The position numbers and the translations under genes were made by a program. The notes under the pieces are model-generated. The model did no database searches. It was not told the DNA's origin and worked only from the letters and a program-made list of their open reading frames with translations. Positions 9,058-19,491 of a stretch of 64,000 nucleotides of DNA are shown piece after piece; positions within the stretch are counted from its first letter, which is position 1; every line of letters begins with the position of its first letter. Source of the DNA: Methylacidiphilales bacterium (GTDB lineage: Bacteria; Verrucomicrobiota; Verrucomicrobiia; Methylacidiphilales; UBA1321); contig JAMFSY010000007.1 in assembly GCA_026225555.1 (NCBI GenBank), positions 1 through 64,000 of the forward strand, given 5' to 3'.

Positions 9058-9096
9058 GAGAATCACGGACGCGAAGGGACTCGCGTCCCTACCTGA

Positions 9097-10419
9097 TCAA
9101 TGATGCCCGTCAGCCGCCGGCACCGGCGCGAGGCCGACGATCTCGCGGTAATCGGCGGGGAGCAATTTCTCCACATCGACGCCGCGGAACTGGTAGAGGC
9201 TATGGATCGTTTCCTCGAGCAGATTGTTGGGGCAGGAGGCACCAGCGGTGATGCCGACGACGACGTTGCCTTCGGGCAGCCAGTCGTGGCTGATCACTTC
9301 CTGCTGCTGGTGCTGGTCGTAATGGGAAATTTCCTTGGGCGAAATCAGCTTGTCGGAATTCTTGATGAAGTAGGTGGGCAGCATCGCCTCGCCCATTTCG
9401 GCCAGGTGCGAGGTGTTGCTGCTGTTGTAGCCGCCGACGACGAGCAGCAGGTTCATCTTTTCATGGCTGAGCATGTCGGAGAGAGCGTCCTGCCGTTCCT
9501 GCGTGGCGCCGCAAATCGTATCGGCCTTTCGGAAATGCTGATCGAGATTTTCGCGGCCGTACCGGTCGCCCATCGCCTGCTCGAAGCGGCGCTGCACTTC
9601 TTCCGTCTCGCCCTTCATCATCGTGGTCTGGTTGGCCACGCCCACGGAGACGAGATGCTGATCGGGATCGAAGCCGGGTGAATAGGCGCCTTCAAATTTC
9701 TTCAGGAATTCATCCTTGTTCCCGCCCTTGCGGATGTAATCGCAGACGTAATCCGTTTCCGCGAGGGTGAAGACGACGAGATAATGGGTGCCGCCCTTTT
9801 CGCTGATCGCCTGGGAGACGGTGGCCTTCGTTTCCTCGTGCCAGGCTTTGCCGTGGATGATGGAGGTGGTACCCCGCTCGCGATATTGCTTCACGCGCTT
9901 CCAGACGCTCATCACGTCGCCGCAGGTCGTATCGACCTGAAAACAGCCGATTTCCTTGAGGCGATTCAGCACTTTCACTTCCGCGCCGAAAGCGGGGACA
10001 ATGACCACGTCCTCCTGCGTCAGGCCGTCGAGATCGTAAACACCGCGCGTCTCCTTGAGCTGCTTGATGCCCATGTCGCGGAGCTGGTCGTTAACCTCCG
10101 GGTTGTGGATGATTTCACCCAAAAGATAGATATTCCGGCCTGCGTAAGCCTTGGTCGAGGCATAGGCGAGATTGATCGCGCGCTCCACGCCGTAGCAAAA
10201 GCCGAACGCCTTCGCCAATTTCACCGTGAGGCCGTTGGCCGAGAGGTACGACTTGGTGTGGCGGAGATATTCGACGACGGGACTGCGGTAATGGCTCTCC
10301 ACCTGCTCCTGCACGAGCTTGGTCAGCTCCGGGGTGCGGAGGTTCATGCGCTTCTTCGGCGCGAGGCCACTGGCGGTGATAGGCGTGGGGAGCGCTGCGG
10401 TCTGGGAATCGTCGGACAT
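9097..10419 (-). CDS. ispH: 4-hydroxy-3-methylbut-2-enyl diphosphate reductase, long N-terminally extended form
   Basis: LAKAFGFCYGVERAINLAY, GEIIHNPEVNDQL, TTCGDVMSVWKRV, VVGGYNSSNTSHLAEM. Confidence 0.94.
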   Translation of the reverse strand: MSDDSQTAALPTPITASGLAPKKRMNLRTPELTKLVQEQVESHYRSPVVEYLRHTKSYLSANGLTVKLAKAFGFCYGVERAINLAYASTKAYAGRNIYLLGEIIHNPEVNDQLRDMGIKQLKETRGVYDLDGLTQEDVVIVPAFGAEVKVLNRLKEIGCFQVDTTCGDVMSVWKRVKQYRERGTTSIIHGKAWHEETKATVSQAISEKGGTHYLVVFTLAETDYVCDYIRKGGNKDEFLKKFEGAYSPGFDPDQHLVSVGVANQTTMMKGETEEVQRRFEQAMGDRYGRENLDQHFRKADTICGATQERQDALSDMLSHEKMNLLLVVGGYNSSNTSHLAEMGEAMLPTYFIKNSDKLISPKEISHYDQHQQQEVISHDWLPEGNVVVGITAGASCPNNLLEETIHSLYQFRGVDVEKLLPADYREIVGLAPVPAADGHH

Positions 10420-10505
10420 CCCCCCAATATGGCGTGTCTTTAAAAGAGGGCAAGATTGCGTTACGCCCTGAGATGACCAGCCTTCTGGAGGAGAAAATCC
10501 CCTTC

Positions 10506-11051
10506 CTAGACTTCTTCCGCCACTTGGATGTGCTTTAGCCCGCGATAACGTCCGTTATAATCGAGGCCGTAACCGACGACGAATTCATCGGCGATCTTGA
10601 AACCGATCCAATCGGCCTCGATGGGCAACTCGCGGTTGCGCTGCTTTTGCAAGAGCACGCAAATTTTCACTTCCTCCGCGCCGAGCTGGTGCAATTGACG
10701 CACCAATTTGGCCAGGGTGAGTCCGGTATCGAGAATGTCGTCCACCACCAGGATGCGGCGTCCGGCGAAGGATTCTCCCAGGGCTTCCAAGCCCCGGATT
10801 TCGCCTGTGCTTGCCATGCCGGCATAGCTGGCCAGCCGGATGCAGGAGATCTCCGTCTCCAGGTCGACCTCGCGCAGCAGGTCGGTCAGGAAGAAGAGCG
10901 CGCCATTCATCACGCCGAGAAAGAGGGGCCGCTCGCCGCGGTAATATTTGGTCACGGCCACGCCCAGTTCGCGCACGCGGGCTTGAATGCTCTCCTGCGA
11001 GATTAGGATTCGTCCGGGTGTAATGGTGGTTGGCGTCGTCGTCGTTGGCAC
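10506..11051 (-). CDS. hpt: hypoxanthine phosphoribosyltransferase
   Basis: PRPP loop RILVVDDILDTGLTLAKL; VGYGLDYNGRYRGL. Confidence 0.93.
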   Translation of the reverse strand: MPTTTTPTTITPGRILISQESIQARVRELGVAVTKYYRGERPLFLGVMNGALFFLTDLLREVDLETEISCIRLASYAGMASTGEIRGLEALGESFAGRRILVVDDILDTGLTLAKLVRQLHQLGAEEVKICVLLQKQRNRELPIEADWIGFKIADEFVVGYGLDYNGRYRGLKHIQVAEEV

Positions 11052-11163
11052 CTATGAAGCAAAGGCGGGAAGCGGGCGCTCGACAAGCCTGGACGTTGTC
11101 AATGAAAACGGACACCGTGCGGCCGCTGGACGGAACTCATCGACAATCCCCTATTTAATATAG

Positions 11164-11898
<735 letters not shown>

Positions 11899-11979
11899 AC
11901 CTGGGTAGGGACGCGAGTCCCTTCGTGTCCCATTCTAAAAGTGGGACGGCAAGAGGCTGCCGTTCTTACCTGAAGAAAA

Positions 11980-13005
11980 ATGCGCATCCTTCTCATCAAG
12001 CCGAAGCACATCGGCGATTCGCTGATCCTGACGCCGACCCTCGTAGCGATCAGGCGCGCGCAGCCCGATGCGGAGATCTGGGTCGTGGTGCGTCGCGGTT
12101 GCGAGGGCATCCTGGCCGGCTGCCCGGAGATCGACCGCATTCTCACCATCGCGCCGGTGGATCAGCACGAGCGGCGCCTCTCCGATTTTTGGCTTGGCCT
12201 GGGCACGGCGCTTCGACTGCTGAGCGTCAGGTTCGATTATGTTTTCGAATTGGGCGACGGTCATCGCGGCCGCATGCTGGCCTTGCTCAGCCGGGCCGCG
12301 CACCGTTACTCCGTGCGACCGGTGACTCCGTTGAAATCCCGCGAGGAGCGTGGCTTCGATGCCATCTCCACTTTCGATTGGGAAACGAGCCATCGCGTGG
12401 AAAAGGATTTCTATTCCGTTAGCGAATTCTTCCCGCTGGCGGAGCCGATTCCGCCTTTGCGTTTCGACCGGCAACGGACCCGCCCTTGGGCTCCGGCGGA
12501 AGGGCTCTCCGATTTCTGCGTGATGCAGATCGGCAAACGGCAGAGCGTGGGCCGCTGGCAGCGGGAACGCTGGGAAGAAGTCGGCCACTGGCTGCTGGAA
12601 CACGTGGGCCCGATCGTGATCGCCTCGGGCACGGGCGAGTCGGAGACCGAGGAAGCCGCCTGGTTGCGCGACCGGTTGGGGCCTCGCGCACTTGCTACTC
12701 TGGGGCAGGCCGATTGGGCGCAGATGGCGGCCTTGCTCTATCGGGCGCGGCTCTACGTCGGACTGGACACGGCGACGATGCATCTGGCTGCAGCATGTGG
12801 TTGCCCAGTGGTGGCGCTCTTCGGTTCCACCTACGAAGGCCATTGGCGACCATGGCAATCGGTCTATCGTATCGTGACCGATTCCGAAGTTCCACCGACC
12901 GGCGAGGGCAAAGAGAACTTGGCGCAGGCCAAGCAGCGATCGATGACAGGCATCACGTCCGGCAAGGTGATCGCCGCCTGCGAGCAATTGCTTTCCCTGA
13001 AATAG
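11980..13005 (+). CDS. glycosyltransferase family 9 (heptosyltransferase-like)
   Basis: MRILLIKPKHIGDSLILTPTLVAIRRAQPDAEIWVVV; YVGLDTATMHLAAACGCPVVALFGST. Confidence 0.92.
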   Translation: MRILLIKPKHIGDSLILTPTLVAIRRAQPDAEIWVVVRRGCEGILAGCPEIDRILTIAPVDQHERRLSDFWLGLGTALRLLSVRFDYVFELGDGHRGRMLALLSRAAHRYSVRPVTPLKSREERGFDAISTFDWETSHRVEKDFYSVSEFFPLAEPIPPLRFDRQRTRPWAPAEGLSDFCVMQIGKRQSVGRWQRERWEEVGHWLLEHVGPIVIASGTGESETEEAAWLRDRLGPRALATLGQADWAQMAALLYRARLYVGLDTATMHLAAACGCPVVALFGSTYEGHWRPWQSVYRIVTDSEVPPTGEGKENLAQAKQRSMTGITSGKVIAACEQLLSLK

Positions 13006-13012
13006 CGCTCCG

Positions 13013-14050
13013 TTACCCGTCCTGCCCGAGAAAGGCGAGGGTGCGTCGAATGGCCTCGTCGAGTTTCACCCGAACTTCCAGCCCAAGTTCCGTTCGCGCC
13101 CGGGCGAGATTGGGCAGGTAAATATTTTGCGGGCCGTGCGGCAGCGCCGACTGGATCGTGACTTCGGGTTTCGATTCGCAGGCGTCGGCAATGGCGCGCG
13201 CGAGCCCGGACGTACTGATGATTTCATCGGAACCGATGTTATATGCGCGCCCCTTTTCGCCCCGCGCAAGAATGCCGAGCAACCACGTCAACAAATCGGT
13301 GGGGTAAAGATAGGAACGCAGGGCCGTGCCATCGCCACGGACCAGAATCGGGCCGCCGTGCCGGGCATCCCGCAGGAAATTTCCCGCCGCATAATGGGCG
13401 TCGAGCGGCAGGTGCGGACCCAGAAAAGCGAAGGCGCGGACCGTGGTGTAATCGAGATCGGACGCAGCGCAGAGGGCTTCCGCCTCGCGCTTGGCGCGGG
13501 CATAGGGCGTGAGCGGTGTTGCCGTTTCAGCCTCCTCCTCGCGCGCTCCTGGAAGTTGGCCGGCCAACGCGCCGTAAATCGCGCCCGAGCTAATATAGAG
13601 CATCCTTTTCGCTCCGCTGCGACGACTCAAATCGAGCATACGTCGCGTTCCCTCGACCATGGCGCAGCAGCGCGCTTCCTCTTGCGCTGCGCTCTGAATG
13701 CCGAGCGTATCGGAAGCCGCGTGGAGGATGAAATCGTAACGCGTGGAGCTCGCCGGAAAGTCAGCCACGTCGCCCGCCAGGAAACGTAGCGCGGGGACGG
13801 CGGACAGCTCGGGATACTGGTCCAGAAATCGCGCCGGATTTCGCGAGAGGATGGTGAGATCCAATCCCAAACCGGCTTGCGCATCGGCGTGAAGCAGCGC
13901 GCCCAGCAGCCACTTCCCAAAAAAGCCGGTGCCCCCAGTCAGGAAAATCCGGCCGCCCCGAAGAGCCCCGAAATCGCCCGCGGCCTGCCCCGCGATTTCG
14001 TCGAGATCGGTGGCGGAAAGATTGAACCAGGATTTTTGGGATTTGCTCAT
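13013..14050 (-). CDS. NAD-dependent epimerase/dehydratase
   Basis: RIFLTGGTGFFGKWLL nucleotide-binding motif; YARAKREAE (YxxxK). Confidence 0.9.
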   Translation of the reverse strand: MSKSQKSWFNLSATDLDEIAGQAAGDFGALRGGRIFLTGGTGFFGKWLLGALLHADAQAGLGLDLTILSRNPARFLDQYPELSAVPALRFLAGDVADFPASSTRYDFILHAASDTLGIQSAAQEEARCCAMVEGTRRMLDLSRRSGAKRMLYISSGAIYGALAGQLPGAREEEAETATPLTPYARAKREAEALCAASDLDYTTVRAFAFLGPHLPLDAHYAAGNFLRDARHGGPILVRGDGTALRSYLYPTDLLTWLLGILARGEKGRAYNIGSDEIISTSGLARAIADACESKPEVTIQSALPHGPQNIYLPNLARARTELGLEVRVKLDEAIRRTLAFLGQDG

Positions 14051-14078
14051 CGCGGCCGAATCGCTCTACTACTCGCGA

Positions 14079-15770
14079 ATGATTGCGCCAGAAGTCCGTG
14101 AGGGAAGCAACCGGGAAACGGCGCGCCTCGTTTTATTGAGGAATAATCTCCTGGTCTCCGCGCTGATCTTTTTCATCCTGGAGTTGTGGCGGCCCTGTTT
14201 TTTTCTCACCGATGATAACCTCGATGGCGGCCTGCCCTTCTTTTCCGAAGTGGGGCGGCATTTGCTAAGCGGCCATTCGCCGTTTTACTCCGATTATCTT
14301 TTTGGCGGCCATTATAATCTCCTGCGCGATCCGGGTTACTTTTGCTGGCATCCTCTTTATCTGATCGTCTCGCTTCTCGCGGGCACGCCGTGGCATCTGC
14401 TGATTATCGATGTCGATGCCTTCGTGCTCTTCATGCTCTGCACGGCGGGATTCGTTAATCTGGCGTGGTATCTGCGGCGCGAACTGGCGCTGACGATCAG
14501 CGACGGGTGGATCATGTTTTACACCATGAGCTTCACCTACAGCATGATCGCGATCACGACCGGATCGAGTTGGCTGACTTTCATGGGTAACGAGAGCGCA
14601 TTGCCGTGGCTGGCGCTTGGAATTTTACAGCGTTCCTGGTGGCGCGGCACGGGCCTGGTCGCGATCTTTTCGCTGCACCAGATTTTGGGTGGGCATCCCG
14701 AGCCGGCCATTTCCAACACGATCTTTCTCTCGTTCTTCGCCTTGGGGATTAGCTTTATCCGCCGCTCTGCGCAGCCGCTCGGATGCTGGATCGCCGGCTA
14801 CACCCTGGCAGTGTTGATCATCCTGCCGCTACTCGTGCCGATGTTCAGCGGCTTTTTTGCCAGCGTCCGCTCGCATGGAATCGATATCTCCGAGATGGAG
14901 ACCAACAATATTGATCCGGGTCTTTTCCCCACGTCTCTTTTTCTCGGCATGGCCCTGTGGCTCATCCATTCACCGCCGGAATTTCACACAACCTACACGC
15001 TGGCATTGGGCAGTTGCGCCGCCGCCTGGTGCATCCTTCCCGCCATGATCGATCGGGCCCATTGGCGGAAGATCGATCAGGTGGTGGTGGTGGTGCTCAT
15101 CTTCATCGTCGTGCTGATCTGCCGTCCCCGCTGGATCAGCGAAATCATGATCCGACTGCCGTTGCTTAGATCGATGCGGTGGCCCTTTCGCGAATTCATT
15201 CAGTTCCAGTTCTTTTTTCATTTCCTCCTTCTGCTGCGGACTCCCGGCTTGACCTCCCGGTTCCAGCGTTCGGTGGCGCTCCTGAGCACGGCTTTGCTTG
15301 TGATTCCGCTCGCTCTCTATGTCCTGCCGCCGACGCTCAACGCCATGGCCATGGACCGGAAGCTCCTCTTTTCCGGCGGGTTCGATCGGTATTGGAGCCA
15401 AGTGAGGCCCTTCTTCCAGCCGGGGGACCAAGTCGCGGTGATCATTCCGTTACGGCTCTATTCCGATAATCACTTCGAAGTGCCCTACAGCCTGCTTTCC
15501 TCCCACAATTATTCATGTATGACCCATGTCATCAATATCTGGGGCTGGTCGCAGACGCCTCCGTCGGATCAGCTTTACGCCCGGACGCCAGTCGTCTACC
15601 CCTTTGGCGCCTACATGCCGGAACAAAAGGCGGCCCTGATGGCGGAATTGCCGGGGCTGAAGTTCATCACGCTGGAAAGCTTCAAGCCGCTGAAAATCAC
15701 GCTCAGCTCGCGCGACGGGCCAACAATCGACCTGACGCCTTATATCCCACCGGAAATCGAGAAACCCTGA
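14079..15770 (+). CDS. polytopic membrane protein (paralogue of 51473-53131)
   Basis: Many hydrophobic segments; ELWRPCFFLTDDNLDGGLPFFSEVGRHLLSGHSPFYSDYLFGGHYNLLRD. Start placed at 14079, not 13929, to avoid the divergent gene. Confidence 0.8.
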   Translation: MIAPEVREGSNRETARLVLLRNNLLVSALIFFILELWRPCFFLTDDNLDGGLPFFSEVGRHLLSGHSPFYSDYLFGGHYNLLRDPGYFCWHPLYLIVSLLAGTPWHLLIIDVDAFVLFMLCTAGFVNLAWYLRRELALTISDGWIMFYTMSFTYSMIAITTGSSWLTFMGNESALPWLALGILQRSWWRGTGLVAIFSLHQILGGHPEPAISNTIFLSFFALGISFIRRSAQPLGCWIAGYTLAVLIILPLLVPMFSGFFASVRSHGIDISEMETNNIDPGLFPTSLFLGMALWLIHSPPEFHTTYTLALGSCAAAWCILPAMIDRAHWRKIDQVVVVVLIFIVVLICRPRWISEIMIRLPLLRSMRWPFREFIQFQFFFHFLLLLRTPGLTSRFQRSVALLSTALLVIPLALYVLPPTLNAMAMDRKLLFSGGFDRYWSQVRPFFQPGDQVAVIIPLRLYSDNHFEVPYSLLSSHNYSCMTHVINIWGWSQTPPSDQLYARTPVVYPFGAYMPEQKAALMAELPGLKFITLESFKPLKITLSSRDGPTIDLTPYIPPEIEKP

Positions 15771-15813
15771 AGGCTTGCTGAGCTTTCCCTACCCTTTATG
15801 ATGCAGAGGAAAC

Positions 15814-16803
15814 GTGGAAACTGAACCTTCTTCCTGCCTGGCCCCGGCGTCCCGCCCGATCATTCCGGCGAGCGAGCGGCTGATCAGCGTCGTGAGTGGA
15901 TGCTATAACGAAGAGGAAAACATTCGCGAATGTTACCTCCAGGTCAAAAAGGTCTTCGCGGAAATCGGGCGGTACCGTTACGAACATATCTTCATCGATA
16001 ACGGCTCGAAGGACCGGACGGCCGCCATCCTGCGGGAGATCGCGGCGGAGGATAAAAACGTCAAGGTCATCCTCAATGCGCGAAACTTCGGCCACATCCG
16101 TTCCGGTTATCACGCCATGCTTCAGGCGCGGGGCGACGCGATCATCAGCCTCGTTTCCGATTTGCAGGATCCGCCGGAACTGATCAAGGATTTCATCACC
16201 AAATGGGAGGAAGGCTTCCTCATGGTCATCGCGGTGAAGCAGGAGAGCGAGGAGTCGATTATCTTCTTCACCATCCGCCGCGCCTATTACGAACTCGTCG
16301 CGCGCCTGGCGGAAATCGAGCTGAATAAAAACGCCACCGGCTTCGGTCTTTATGACCGGCGCTTTGTCGAGATCCTCAAGGAAATCGACGATCCCTATCC
16401 CTATTTTCGCGGGCTCGTTTCGGAAGTCGGCCTGCCCTCCACGAAGATCCACTACATCCAGCCCGCGCGAAAACGTGGGATCACGAGCAATAACTTTTAC
16501 CGGCTCTATGATATGGCGATGCTTGGCATCACCAATCACACGAAGGTGCCGTTGCGGCTCGCGACGTTGCTGGGTTTTGCGATTTCGATTATCAGTTTCT
16601 GCGTGGCGATCATCTATGTCGTGCTCAAGCTGTTGTTCTGGCAGCAATTCAGCTTGGGACTGGCGCCGCTGGTGGTGGGACTCTTTTTCTTTGGGTCCGT
16701 GCAGCTCTTCTTCATTGGAATTCTCGGCGAATATATCGGAGCGATTCACACGCAGGTACTGAAGCGGCCCCATGTGGTGGAGCTGGAGCGAATCAATTTT
16801 TAA
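15814..16803 (+). CDS. GT2 family glycosyltransferase (GtrB/DPM1-like) with C-terminal TM segments, GTG start
   Basis: ISVVSGCYNEEENIRECYLQVKKV; LVSDLQDPPELI; two C-terminal TM segments. Confidence 0.92.
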   Translation: METEPSSCLAPASRPIIPASERLISVVSGCYNEEENIRECYLQVKKVFAEIGRYRYEHIFIDNGSKDRTAAILREIAAEDKNVKVILNARNFGHIRSGYHAMLQARGDAIISLVSDLQDPPELIKDFITKWEEGFLMVIAVKQESEESIIFFTIRRAYYELVARLAEIELNKNATGFGLYDRRFVEILKEIDDPYPYFRGLVSEVGLPSTKIHYIQPARKRGITSNNFYRLYDMAMLGITNHTKVPLRLATLLGFAISIISFCVAIIYVVLKLLFWQQFSLGLAPLVVGLFFFGSVQLFFIGILGEYIGAIHTQVLKRPHVVELERINF

Positions 16804-16830
16804 GCCGCGAACGCGGAGTGATTCGCGTCT

Positions 16831-17655
16831 CTATCTTTCCGAGCGCAGGAAAATCCGGCTGTAGCCTTCCGTCAGCAAATAGAGCACAAAGAAGAGCAGC
16901 GGAATCCAGAACGTGACCGGCCGGTTCGTGATGAACCCGAGCAGGATGCCCGCCCACGTACCAATCACGCCGAGAATAACGGAAGCGATCATGCCCGCCC
17001 AAAAAGAGCGGCAAAAGCGGAGCGCGATTCCCGGTGGCGCGATGACGAGCGTGAAGACCAGGAGAATACCGACAATCTGGCTTGCCAGGGTGACCGAGAT
17101 GGCGAGGACGACCATGAACGCAATCGACAAGGCCTGAAGCGAGAGGCCGCGCGCCTCCGCCAGCCGGGGCTGCGTGCTGGCAAAAAGCAGGCGGCGCGAA
17201 AAGCAGGCCAGCGCGGCGAGGCTGAGCAGCGCAAGCACGGTCATCTCGCGGATCTGCACATCCGAGACGCCCAGGATATCGCCGAACAAAATTGCCCGCG
17301 CCTGGCCCGCGAAACCCGAATAGAAACTCAGGAACAACGTGCCGAGCCCCAGGGACATCGAGAGGACAACCCCGATGGCCATGTCGCGCCGATGGACTTT
17401 GTCGCCCGTGAAGCCCATGAAAACGCCGGAACCAGTGGTGAGCAGGAGCATTCCTTCCAGCGGGCTTAGCCCCAAAATGGCCGCGCCCGCCGCGCCGGCG
17501 AAGCCGATATGGGCGAGGGCGTGCGCGGCGAAACCACTATCGCGAATGACGACGAAGTAGCCGACGATGGCGCCGAGAATGGCCGCGATCGTGCCCGCGA
17601 TGAGCGCGTTCTGGGCGAACTCGTAACCGAGATCGGTCAGGAGCGTGCTAATCAC
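16831..17655 (-). CDS. metal ABC transporter permease (ZnuB-like)
   Basis: Polytopic; FAAHALAHIGFAGAAGA; clustered with ATPase and metal-binding SBP. Confidence 0.9.
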   Translation of the reverse strand: MISTLLTDLGYEFAQNALIAGTIAAILGAIVGYFVVIRDSGFAAHALAHIGFAGAAGAAILGLSPLEGMLLLTTGSGVFMGFTGDKVHRRDMAIGVVLSMSLGLGTLFLSFYSGFAGQARAILFGDILGVSDVQIREMTVLALLSLAALACFSRRLLFASTQPRLAEARGLSLQALSIAFMVVLAISVTLASQIVGILLVFTLVIAPPGIALRFCRSFWAGMIASVILGVIGTWAGILLGFITNRPVTFWIPLLFFVLYLLTEGYSRIFLRSER

Positions 17656-18439
17656 AACAGGCCGCCTCGGTGACGTTGCCTTCCCGCGAAACGATGAAGA
17701 CGCGATCGTGCGCGCGCACGACGTCGATGGGAAATTTGTAGAGATGGGAGAGCGATTCGGAATTCACCACCTGATCGATGTTGCCGAGAAGCGCTCCGCC
17801 GCCCGCGATATAGAAAACGCGGTCCATGACGTGGAGCAATGGATTCATATCGTGCGCGACGAAAAGGATCGTGGCATTCATCGCGCGCTTCACTTCCGCG
17901 ATGCACTCGATGAGCAGCGCCTGATTTTTCGGATCGAGGCTGGCCAGCGGTTCATCGAGGACGAGCATCTTCGGCTGGCCAAGTAGCGCTTGGGCGAGCA
18001 TGACCCGCTGGCGCTCACCGCCTGAGAGAACAGAGAAGGGCCGGTCCGCATAAGTCGATGCCTGGGTGATTTCCAAAACGCGATCGACTTCCGCGCGCGA
18101 CTCCCGAGTGGACCAGGGAACGCCCCATTTCTCGCCGCGCCATGCGGCATGGACCAGCGCCCGGGCGCTCAATGCCGTGCTTTCGAAACCGACGTTGCCC
18201 TGCGGCATGTAACCGATCTCGCGCGAGGCCTTCACCGGTCCCTGGCCAAAGATCGAAATCGTTCCCTGGGACGGACGAAGCGTGCCGAGCAGACAGCGCA
18301 TGAGCGTGGTCTTCCCGGCCCCGTTGGGCCCGAAGACCCCGATGAATTCACCCGCGCGAATCTCCGCGTTGACCCCGGAAAGAACGGTCGTCTCCCCAAA
18401 GGAAACACCCAGGTCGGAGATAAGCAGGGCCGCAGACAT
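17648..18439 (-). CDS. metal ABC transporter ATP-binding protein (ZnuC-like)
   Basis: Walker A GPNGAGKTT; LSGGERQRVMLAQAL; LVLDEPLASLD. Confidence 0.93.
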   Translation of the reverse strand: MSAALLISDLGVSFGETTVLSGVNAEIRAGEFIGVFGPNGAGKTTLMRCLLGTLRPSQGTISIFGQGPVKASREIGYMPQGNVGFESTALSARALVHAAWRGEKWGVPWSTRESRAEVDRVLEITQASTYADRPFSVLSGGERQRVMLAQALLGQPKMLVLDEPLASLDPKNQALLIECIAEVKRAMNATILFVAHDMNPLLHVMDRVFYIAGGGALLGNIDQVVNSESLSHLYKFPIDVVRAHDRVFIVSREGNVTEAACCD

Positions 18440-18451
18440 GCGAGGTTGAGA

Positions 18452-19324
18452 CTACCTGCTTTTTGCCGGAAGGGCAGCCTGAACCGCGTTTAATTGCTGC
18501 AACATCCAGGCGACGTAACTCTTCTGGTCGGGTGGCTGCGTTTCCGTCACGCCAATGACCGGAATGCCCGCCTTCTTCGCAATTTGCTGAATGCGTTCGG
18601 TCGTCGGATCGGTCACCTGGCTATTGTAGAAAAGAATCTTCGCCGTCCGGGTCGTGAGCGTTTTCTCAAAGACCGCGGTCTCGTCCGCGCTCGGCTCGGC
18701 GTCGTTCATGATCTTCACCTGGAAATCGTAATTGAGCATTTTCAGCCCGAGCGCATCGGCCATATAGCCGAAAACCGGCTCGGTTGCGGTCACCTCGGTG
18801 CCGGCGACGACAGCGTTGATTTCCGCGATCTTGTCGAGCTCCGGCTTCATGGCGGCCTGGAACTTTTCGAGCTGTTTCTGATAAGCGGCGGCGTTGGCGG
18901 GATTATCCTGGGAAAGCACGGCGACCAGTTTTTCGGCCAGCGCGGGCATCGTTTTCGGGGCGTACCAGATGTGGGGATTGTCGCCGTCCTTCGCTCCGAC
19001 CAAATCAGCTACATCGATGACGACGCGGGTCGGCTTGCCTTTCGTCCCAAGCAGCTTGTCCATCCAGCCGTCGTAACCGATGCCGCTATAAATCACGATA
19101 TCGGCGTCCGCCACTGCTGCTGCGGTGCTCGCATTGGTGGTGAATTCGTGCGGGTCCTGGTTCGGATTGGTCAGGATGCTGAGGACTTTTGCATCGCTTC
19201 CCGCCATTTGTCGGGCAATGCCGCCGTAGAAATTTTCCGCCGCAACAATGTGCAGCGCGGCGGCGGAGGGGAGAATTGAACTCGTGAAGAAAGCGAGAGA
19301 GGCAACGAGGAGAGGAGTTTTCAT
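18452..19324 (-). CDS. metal ABC transporter substrate-binding protein (ZnuA-like)
   Basis: Signal peptide; VAAENFYGGIARQMAG; NPNQDPHEFTT; DNPHIWYAPKTMP. Confidence 0.92.
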   Translation of the reverse strand: MKTPLLVASLAFFTSSILPSAAALHIVAAENFYGGIARQMAGSDAKVLSILTNPNQDPHEFTTNASTAAAVADADIVIYSGIGYDGWMDKLLGTKGKPTRVVIDVADLVGAKDGDNPHIWYAPKTMPALAEKLVAVLSQDNPANAAAYQKQLEKFQAAMKPELDKIAEINAVVAGTEVTATEPVFGYMADALGLKMLNYDFQVKIMNDAEPSADETAVFEKTLTTRTAKILFYNSQVTDPTTERIQQIAKKAGIPVIGVTETQPPDQKSYVAWMLQQLNAVQAALPAKSR

Positions 19325-19413
19325 AAGCGTGTCGGGGTCGATTTTAAAGAGGCAAAGGATGGGGCATTTCGGGCAGGGAAAATAACAGGTCGCTTGGCGG
19401 AGGATGCCTCAAA

Positions 19414-19491
19414 TGCAAATAGTTTGCAAATAGTTCTTGTCAGGATTCGATGCCGCCGCTAGCCGTAAAAGTCTTATGCAAATAACTTGCG
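19414..19491. promoter_or_regulatory. candidate Fur/Zur-family operator region (7-1-7 inverted repeats)
   Basis: TGCAAATAGTTTGCA 19414-19428; tandem TGCAAATAGTT x2 19414-19435; TGCAAATAACTTGCG 19477-19491. Confidence 0.6.

Noticed and set aside
13929-14078. N-terminal extension of the 613-aa plus ORF
   Set aside because: Overlaps the divergent epimerase coding region; ATG at 14079 is more plausible.
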